Below, piece after piece: positions 38,001-47,000 of a DNA stretch of 64,000 bases. Made by a program: the position numbers and the translations under genes. Under the pieces are notes generated by a model. That model had not been told where the DNA came from. It ran no database searches and saw only the letters and a list, made by a program, of their open reading frames with translations. The stretch's first letter is position 1; each line of letters begins with the position of its first letter. This DNA comes from Eretmocerus hayati (Eukaryota > Arthropoda > Insecta > Hymenoptera > Aphelinidae): NCBI GenBank assembly GCA_029851415.1, contig CM056744.1, forward strand, positions 88,957,907 through 89,021,906. The letters are read 5' to 3'.

Positions 38001-41000
38001 GAAGTTGAATTTGAATTTGAAGAGAAAGTTGAATTTGTATTTGAAAGTACCCTCGGGCTCCCATGATTCACTACCCACCTCGGGGAATTATGTGGCTGCC
38101 AAAGCGAGGAAGTTGAATTTGTATTTGAAAGTACCCTCGGGCTCCCATGATTCACTACCCACCTCGGGGAATTATGTGGCTGCCAAAGCGAGGAAGTTGA
38201 ATAAGTATTTGAAAGTACCCTCGGGCTCCCATGATTCACTACCCACCTCGGGGAATTATGTGGCTGCCAAAGCGAGGAAGTTGAATAAGTATTTGAAAGT
38301 ACCCGCGGGCTCCCTTGATTCACTACCCACCTCGGGGAATCATGTGGCTGCCAAAGCGAGGAAGTTGAATTTGTATTTGATGTTGTTGAGATATGGAAAT
38401 TTGAAAAGAGATGATATGAATTGTAGCCTGGATTTGGCTGGTGATGATATGAATTATAGCCTGGATTTGGCTGGTGATGATATGAATTATAGCCTGGATT
38501 TGGCTGGTGATGATATGAATTATAGCCTGGATTTGGCTGGTGATGATATGAATTGTAGCCTGGATTTGGCTGATGATGATTTGGTTTTGTTGAGATTCAG
38601 AAAGATTATGACATTGATATGGAATTTTTCAAGGTTTGGTATTAGGATTAGGGATTTACTGAGGGCAAAATTCTCATTAGTGGATAGGAGAACCTGGCCA
38701 GGTCAGTTCAGAAGTATACCCTACAAAAATGAGCAGATGCAAAATCAACTATCAGAAGTCATTCATGGTATACGGTCTGATTTTCCAGTCGAGCCCCTTA
38801 TCTTACCAATATTTCACATTCGAAATCTTGAATATTCACCAGAACAGTTGCTTACCAGGAAAGATAATATCGTACATTTTATGTCTGTTGATTGTGTCAT
38901 AACTACACCTGTGTGTCGACAATTAGCGGATCTTGGTATGATTAATGTGGAGGAAATGAAGGCGCAGAATCCTCGGGTTATGGATATCAATTGTGGTGAG
39001 ACGGATGACGGTCGATTAATTTTCACAATCTTTGTCAAAGAGCACCATAGGGATATCACATCGGTCGCGTGCTTGATATACTGTCTCGGATTGTTGCGAG
39101 AAATTCTCTTGAAAGAAAAAGTTGAATCAGTTAGCTTGGCGCGTATAGGGGATGGGCTGGATCACACACATTGGCCTCCGATAGATCAGGAGTTGCGGTC
39201 GTGGGGAACCCTTGATATTCGAGTAACTGTTTGTACCGGGGAAATAACAACGCCCGCACCTGAGGAATGTCAAGAAATTATGAGAGAAGCGCATGATGCA
39301 ACGGTGGGAGGACATAAGGGAATATTCAAAACATATCAGCGAATTCGCGAACGATTTTTATGGGAGGGGATGCGGAATGATATAATTAAATATGTTCGGA
39401 CATGTGAGGAGTGTCAGATACGCAAGCTTTGTCGTGTCAAGACCAAATTCCCAATGACAATTACAAGCACTCCAACCGAGGCATTCGAAGTATTAGAAAT
39501 GGATATAGTCGGGCCCTTACCCATAACCCCATCAGGAAATCGATACCTCCTGACCCTTCAGTGTAATCTCACGAAATATTCGGACGCTATTCCTTTACAA
39601 AATATAACAGCTGAATCCGTTGCTATCGCGTTTTCCAGAGAATTCATATGTCGGCACGGATGTCCTCAGTACATAAAAACGGATCAAGGAAGCAATTTTC
39701 AGAGTGAGTTATTGGTTAATTTTGCTAAAATCTTCAAAATTCAGAGGCTTTGTTCAACCGCGTCCCGCCCACAGACCATGGGGTCTTTGGAACGTAGTCA
39801 CCAGGCTTTAACGGAATATCTCGCCATATTCACTAAAAATAATGATTGGGATTCCTGGATTCGATTTGCAATGTATTCCTATAACTCCTCCGTTCATTCA
39901 GCTCATGAAATGACTCCGCATGAATTGGTCTATGGCAAGAAGGCTCGATTACCATCAAGTTTCGAAACCCGCGTTGTTGAAAAAACATATAATATGTATC
40001 TCGATGACTTGATTACAAAATTGAACCACACTCAGAGTACCGCAAGAGAAAAATTACCACTTGCAAGGGAAAATCCAAACGGTTTTATGATCGGAAAGTA
40101 AATGTCCGCCGCTTCACTGTAGGGGAGGAGGTATACCTACTTAAGGAGCCTCGGGTTGGCAAGCTGGATGAACGATATCGGGGGCGCTACAGAATTTTGG
40201 AAATGATTTCGGATAGAAACGTCAAATTGGATATGGGAGGAGGAAAGACTAGAGTGGTCCATGTTGATAAGCTGAAACATGCCTTTTCGCGAGTGTGATG
40301 ACAGTGTTGCAGGACGACCTATAATTGATTTTGTATGACTATTATAATCGATGTAACTTTGTATTATTATTTAAGGAATGGTTCCAATTATATAATATGT
40401 GTATCTTTCTGATCAATAAAGCATAAAACAATGAAAAGAGGATGAGAAGGGTCCACGGAGGGGTTAACGAATTGATGTATTGGCCCGAACCTTGCAGTTG
40501 CAATGTTCTGACCGGGATCAATGATGGATGGAAGAATCTCACAGGAGGGAGCGCAGGAGGGGGCTCTATCCACCCTTATTATCTTCTTTTTCTCTCTCTA
40601 GTAGGGGTCGCAGCAAACTAAAAGTCATACTTTTAGGAATTGATTGTCTGTACTTCGTGGAGCAATTCTATACGGTTATTCATAATTCCAAGATTATTTG
40701 TCATTTAAATTACAAGACCGTTGTCGTACCCAGATTAGAATTTTCCTCGATTGTTCACATAAATCAAACAATGAGTTCGGATGTCAACGGTGACACGTTC
40801 GGGTTGACCCTGTAATATTTGTCGAGACTCTCGGGAGATCATTTGAATACTATTTGCGCAAAGTAACGTCTTACAAGGAAACCATGATATTCTACTCATC
40901 AATTTTCGTAAACTCTGGCTGAAATTCTATTAGGTGGTTGGATCTAGTATGGTCTCTATTGTTAAGATTGTAACTTGTATCCTGGAGACTGTAAACTCAT

Positions 41001-44000
41001 AAAGATAATTAGTCTGTCTTGAGAATTCCAAATTCAAATCTACGAATTTGCATACACACAGATCCTTGACCGTCCCACATTGATTAAATTCATTGCATTT
41101 ATTGCTCCACTGGAGTTGTGATAAATGGACCAGAAACTGAGATCGTTACCATGCACCACAAAGTTCCACGAAAATAACTGATAAGCTCGGGAATAAGTCA
41201 TCTCGATATGCGTACGATTATATCGTTCATGACAATTAATTTTATTTATGAAGGGCATCTCTTTTATGTCTATTGTTGACTTCACAACAGAACTATTTTG
41301 TTCCTATGCTACGTAGATTTTAAGAGTTCCTATTCGTAAGAAGCATTATGGATGCAAATTGTTCCTATTTTTTCGAATTCGATAAATTTTTCATATTTAT
41401 TCACCTTTCAGATTTTGATATGCCAAGAGGCCCATTTATATGTTTTTATGATTATCAATGAATATTAATTTTCAAGAGCTTCTTTTTTTTTCTAGGAGTA
41501 ATGAAAACCCTCAAAACTCAATCCTGCTTACAGGAAAAGTTTGATCCGTAAGGATCAAATTTTTGCAGATGGGGGGAGCTGTTATGTATTCGAGCCATGA
41601 GCTGTGGGGGCTGTGTTGGGAGGGGAGTGCGATTTAGGGGCATGAACTGTGTAAGTATCAAAAGAGAGGTGAAACGCTATCTCTCGGACGTAAGTATGGT
41701 TCTACAATGAATGAGCGGCGGCTGGGTGCCTGCCGCAGACGCGCATGCGTCCTAAAATCACGGACTTAGCCCTTGACCTTTTAGGCCTAGCGCACTTCCA
41801 ACCCTCTGTTTCATCTTTTTACAGGAGAGACGGGTAGCCTGACGATAGGTGAATCACACAATTATTCACTCTTATAGGTCCAGGAGCAGTCTATTGGGAA
41901 ACCCTTCTATTTTACCTTTTTACAAGAATAACGAGCCACCCAATGATAAGAGACTTATCCAATCCTTCACCCTTACAGGTTCCAGGGATAGCACCCCAGG
42001 CTCTCAATATTGCGCATTCCAATACTTACTATTTTTACAGGAATATCTACGTTACATCCATTCACACCTCTAGATGTATCATACAAAGAAATTATGCGCT
42101 GCGACTATTTGAATGAGGCATGAATCATACTTATTCTCATATATTTATGCCGATGAGAACGAACGTGGGAAGGAAATACACCAAGTGACGTCACCAACTA
42201 TGGGCCTCAATGGTTTGCGCAACTTCAAGCGCGACGCACGAGATGAATTACGCAATACTCTAATATAAATAGACTCTGGACTCCCCTCCCCATCTTATAG
42301 TATGGACACGCACACACTACAATAACGCAGCATCCAAATGTGAACGAGCTATGGAATTTTCCAGTATTGATGTACGCACGAGAGTCGCGCAGATAGTACG
42401 CAGCATCGACACGTGTCAAAGCGTTGCGTTACAGATCATTTGTGATTTTCCGAGGCACAGACTCTGGCTTGTGGGCAAGCCCCACCACCCATAGTGCCGG
42501 CATGCACGTACGCTCAGACGAGGACCAGCTATAAATTCGGGTGCCACGGCAGCCAGCAGCATTACTTGTTCTTCTTACTTCTGGATCACTTCTAGACTGC
42601 ACTTTTACTTGTAGCAATTTGATCTTGTACATTTTTCCTGCTTTTCAATATCCGCTCAGCTCTTGAGCTTCACATTGTCAATCATACTGAATAAATTAAA
42701 TTTTTCTCAAGCCCCTTGCACTTCTGTGCTTTATCGGAACGAGCTCACGACCCAAGTATACCTAAGCCCGCGTTAAATTCAAAGGGATAGTTCGCACGCC
42801 AGACGGCCAGTAGGCCTGGCGCTGCGGTGAGGCCTGTTACCGAGTTCGTGAATCGGGTTTTACCCCACGAATTCATAACAATGCATTGTGCGTGTTGGAG
42901 CGTGCATACCTAACCTCAGCTGAGTTACTCACATTAATTGTCATGATTATTACTCACGTGAAGTTTCTCTTCAAGCATCCTGCAAGTAGCCCGCAGTGAC
43001 TGAACTTCAGCTTCAAGCTTTCGTATCTCCAAATTTCCAGCTTTTGCAGCTTCATCTTCTTTATTCTTGGCCACGGTCCGAAAACCGCGGTCTATAGAAC
43101 TGGCTTTGAGCTTCTGTATCGTCGCCTCAGCTTCAGAAAGTCGATTTTTTAATGCTCCCATCTCTCTTCTATGATTTTCATCTTTCAATAAATCAGTCTT
43201 GGATATGGGAGGCGATTCGATCGAGGATCGAGATGGAGATTGAGATAATCTGTAAAGTGAACATCAATTATGAAATATCCGACATATTATTATTGTAAAT
43301 CATATTATTGATAAATATTGTCCACCCGCTCATGGCTTTCCCTTTTTGAAAATGATGATCCTGGTGATCCATCTCATCACATCATGCAAAAGTCTGATTT
43401 GAATCTTCATTCCAAAATGTTAATTCAACTACGGATGGACATTCGTGTAGAGATAGAGGTCTTGAAATCTTTAACCAACCTGTTTCTGAGATCCGCCAGT
43501 AAGCCACTGTACTTTGCAGCCTCGCTACCCCTAGCCTCCCTCACCGCCGTGTCGATCTGTCTCCTGACAAGTTTTGTTGCTCTTCGCTCCTCGTGCAGCT
43601 GTGCCCTGGCCATTGCCAACTCTTCGCGTAACCTCCTAGCACCCTCTTCCAACCACTGAATTGTCGCACGTAACCTAGCCACCTCATCTTTGGATCCACG
43701 CCCACTTGATACAGGCCTCTTGATAGTGCTTCCCGCTGAAGCACTAGCAGTCAAACGCTGAGGCATAGGTGGCTCCTCCTGCATCGCTGGTTCGCTACCT
43801 GTCAAAAGTGGTGCCGCCTGCTCGCGCTCACAGCTGATCGTTGACTGATCCAATTCCGCCTGTTGCTGCTGCTTCTGTTGAGATTCTGTTTCATTTAGAG
43901 TTTCAGTAACCTTTGGGTCATGGTTTAGGGAGCCACTGTTGCTCTCGAGTGCAGTATTGTAGCAGTTGTTGCCAATTTCACTCTCGCTCTCGACGATTTT

Positions 44001-47000
44001 GTCTAGTAAGCTCAACCCAGATGAGGTTATGTCATCTCCCTGACTGGTCTGATCACTCGGTGATGCTGTGCAGGCCTCGCTAGTGGCTGTGTTACTGGTT
44101 TCCGTTTCTGTCATCAACGTTATCGAAGTCTCTTGACCTGACGTGTTTGTGTTCGATGCGTCGTTGCTCATTGCTTCTAGAGACCTCGCTTGTTGCGCTA
44201 AGGTGGATCTGTCTTCGCTGGCGGTTATCGTGGGTGTTAGATCACCTATTCGGCGTTTTTTGTTGCTGCTGCAGCTGGTGACGTGCGAACTGCCGAGGCT
44301 ACAGGAACTGCTAAGCTGAAGTGATGATGCCTCGTTGATCTGACTCATTTCTCGTTTCATCGAGGGTAGAGCCGAGTCACTTCGGTGGCTCACTGAAGAC
44401 TCGGTTGAGGTCACCTTTCGGACACACGATCTTTCACGGCGGCTCTGCAAAAAATGGAGGAAGCATCGATTTCAGATTTTGTAGACAAAGCCTGGACGAT
44501 AATGATGAAGGGAAATTATACTCTCCCCGAGTCCATTAGCACGAATTCAGTTAATCTCGGAGTCACTTCCACTGATGACTTCATTGCGTATACACTCTGC
44601 AGTTTCAGTGAATCTACACTGAAGTCGTGATGAAACATCTGTGACTATGGGGGTCAGACGGGCCCTCGGCCCTGAAGTATCAGTGAGTATCACTGACTGA
44701 AATTCCAGTGCTTAAAAGATCTTAAAGACCACATTCACTGAACTCTCGATGTATCTCACTGGTGAATCAATGACTATCTCTCAAACATCATAGATGCTAA
44801 CTGGAACATCAGTGAATGTAGGCGGCTTTGACCCTTGAAGCACTAATATTTTAGTGAATCGTCGTATTAATTCATCAGTGAGACTCACCAAAACTTAACC
44901 CTTTCAACATGAGAGTCCATATGGATACACGATGGAAATAAATCGGCGAAAACCTGGGCGACAACTTAGATATGAATTAGAGGAAAAATACGAGAAAATT
45001 CCGAAAATTACTTTAGCTCTCGAAAATCCAAATCCAACAAGATTTATTCCGATGTCTACTTTTCCATATGCCAAATCAGGGTCGGTGCTGAAACGGTTGA
45101 GTGACGAGGACCCATCCAACTTCCAAAGTCACTAAAGTTTCATGACAAATTCGGTGTATAATTGCTGAAAGTACAGCATAATGCACTGAAGTCATCAGTG
45201 GAAATGGCTCCGCGATTAACTGGAGTTCAGTGACTTCTCCCTGACGGACTCAGAGAATTGTACGCCAGAATTTGACCTATTTTCGGGTAAGAATCGAATT
45301 AACAACCATATCCTAGATCTTCGAGTTCTGATGACCCAGCCGGCCCAGCCAAACGATCTTAGAATTCATCGTCAAAGATGCAAGAAAATTCCATAACTTC
45401 TGTCCCTGTAATACACTTATTACATGGGCCATTTGAACTGGATGAGTTTAATCGATAACTCCTGTTTAAAAGTCGAGTAATCAAGTAGACTATCCACAAC
45501 AGGACTACTTCATACTTTAGAGAAGACATACGAGATTGTTTCCCCGTGAATCAAAATTTTGATGTTAGTTCAGGAACTCCTTAGGCCTCACATAGAGTTT
45601 CGATGACATCTGCGACATGAATCGACCATGACGAAGCACTTGAGAATGTACAATCAAAAATGTTACCAATACAGTATCCTACCACAATCTTCGACATTGC
45701 AGATACCGCCGATGGTTTTGCGATCAAGCCTCAAATGAATAACACCAGCCCTCATTTTTGAGAAAGAGTGTTTACCTTTAGATGAACCTAGTAGTTCCTC
45801 GGTAAAACGGCTCACTGAATGCAAAAATTACACTTGGTATGTTCCATCGCATTGAAATTTTGAGGAAATTATGGAACAAATGGACAATTTCTCCGTAGAT
45901 CCGGGATATCTCAATGAAATATGTTAGAAATCAGTCGATTGTACAAGTAAACGATGCATTTTGAATAAATTTTTCCTCTCGCTCTTGATAAAAACCTACA
46001 AGAATCATTGCCATCCAGTTTTCGGCGGATACTTGGAGTGGAATTCGTGATCCAGTACTCGTTGTAACACTCGTGATCAAGTACTCGAGGTGAAACTTGT
46101 GATCCAGCTCTCGTGATGACATTCATAATTAAGTACTCAAGGTGACACGGGTGATCCAGTTCCTGGACCGACACTTGTGATCAAGGACTCCAGATGATTC
46201 TCGTGACTCTCAATCGATGTGACAGACTTGACCCAGTATTCGAGATGATAATCGTGATCCAGTTGTCGGAGTGACGCGCTCTTGACCTAGAAATGGAGGT
46301 GATACACGTGATCCAGAGTTTAAGATGATACTCGTGATATTGATGGTTCACCATAGTGTCACGGCGAATACTGGATCATTGATATCACCTCGAACACTGG
46401 ATTGCAAATGTTACCTCGAGTACTAGGTCAGATCACGAGTGTCACCTCGAGTACTGGATTACGAATGTCACTTCGAGTTCTTGATCATAAATGCCACCTC
46501 GGGTACTGGATCAAGAGTGTCACCTAGAGAACTAGTACACAAAAATCGACTCGAATACTAGATCACCGATGTCACCTCAAATACCAGATCACGAGAAGTA
46601 CATCAAGTACTGGATCACAAGTGTCAATTCAAGTACTTGATCATGGGGATCACTTCGAATACTCGATCATGAACACATGCGGTTCTAGGTCACCAGTGTC
46701 ACTTCGAGTTCTTGATCTTGGGTGCCACCTCGAGTGCTGGATCACGAGTGTCACATGAAGTAACTGGATCACGCGTGTCACTTCGAGTTCTCGATTATGA
46801 GTGCCACCTCCAGTACTGGATCACGAGTGTCACTTCGAGTACCATTATGGGTATATCAGCTGGAATCCGGTAAGTCAAGGGTTCTTGTACGCTTTCATGA
46901 AGAGCCCGTGGGGAAAAATACCAAAAATCGCTATTTGTACTTAGAATCAACTGATTTTCAAGATTTGATTGAATAAAAATTGTTTCGTCAATATCTCAAA

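Larger units (their letters stand above)
33215..42880 (+). mobile_element. Gypsy-type LTR retrotransposon, pol-deleted
   Basis: Two 1301-bp LTRs (33215-34515 and 41580-42880) begin TGTTATG and end ATAACA. They show no difference that I could see. The 4-bp duplication ATGC flanks both sides (33211-33214, 42881-42884). In order: primer-binding site, a small acidic ORF, a 62-bp tandem repeat, gag, a tiny RNase H remnant, a repeat-expanded region, a macro-like domain, integrase and a polypurine tract. Protease, reverse transcriptase and most of RNase H are missing, and later frames are broken, so it cannot move by itself. Matching LTRs point to a recent insertion, so enzymes were probably supplied in trans. 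It sits in intron 3 of the coiled-coil gene. Confidence 0.93.

Noticed and set aside
40528..40815. 95-codon frame near the 3' end of the LTR element, considered as an envelope gene
   Set aside because: Too short, with no signal peptide, cleavage site or membrane anchor.
44932..45135. 67-codon frame with fairly protein-like composition inside a foldback
   Set aside because: No recognised family. It could be a scrap of a transposon protein, but the evidence is too thin to list it as a gene.
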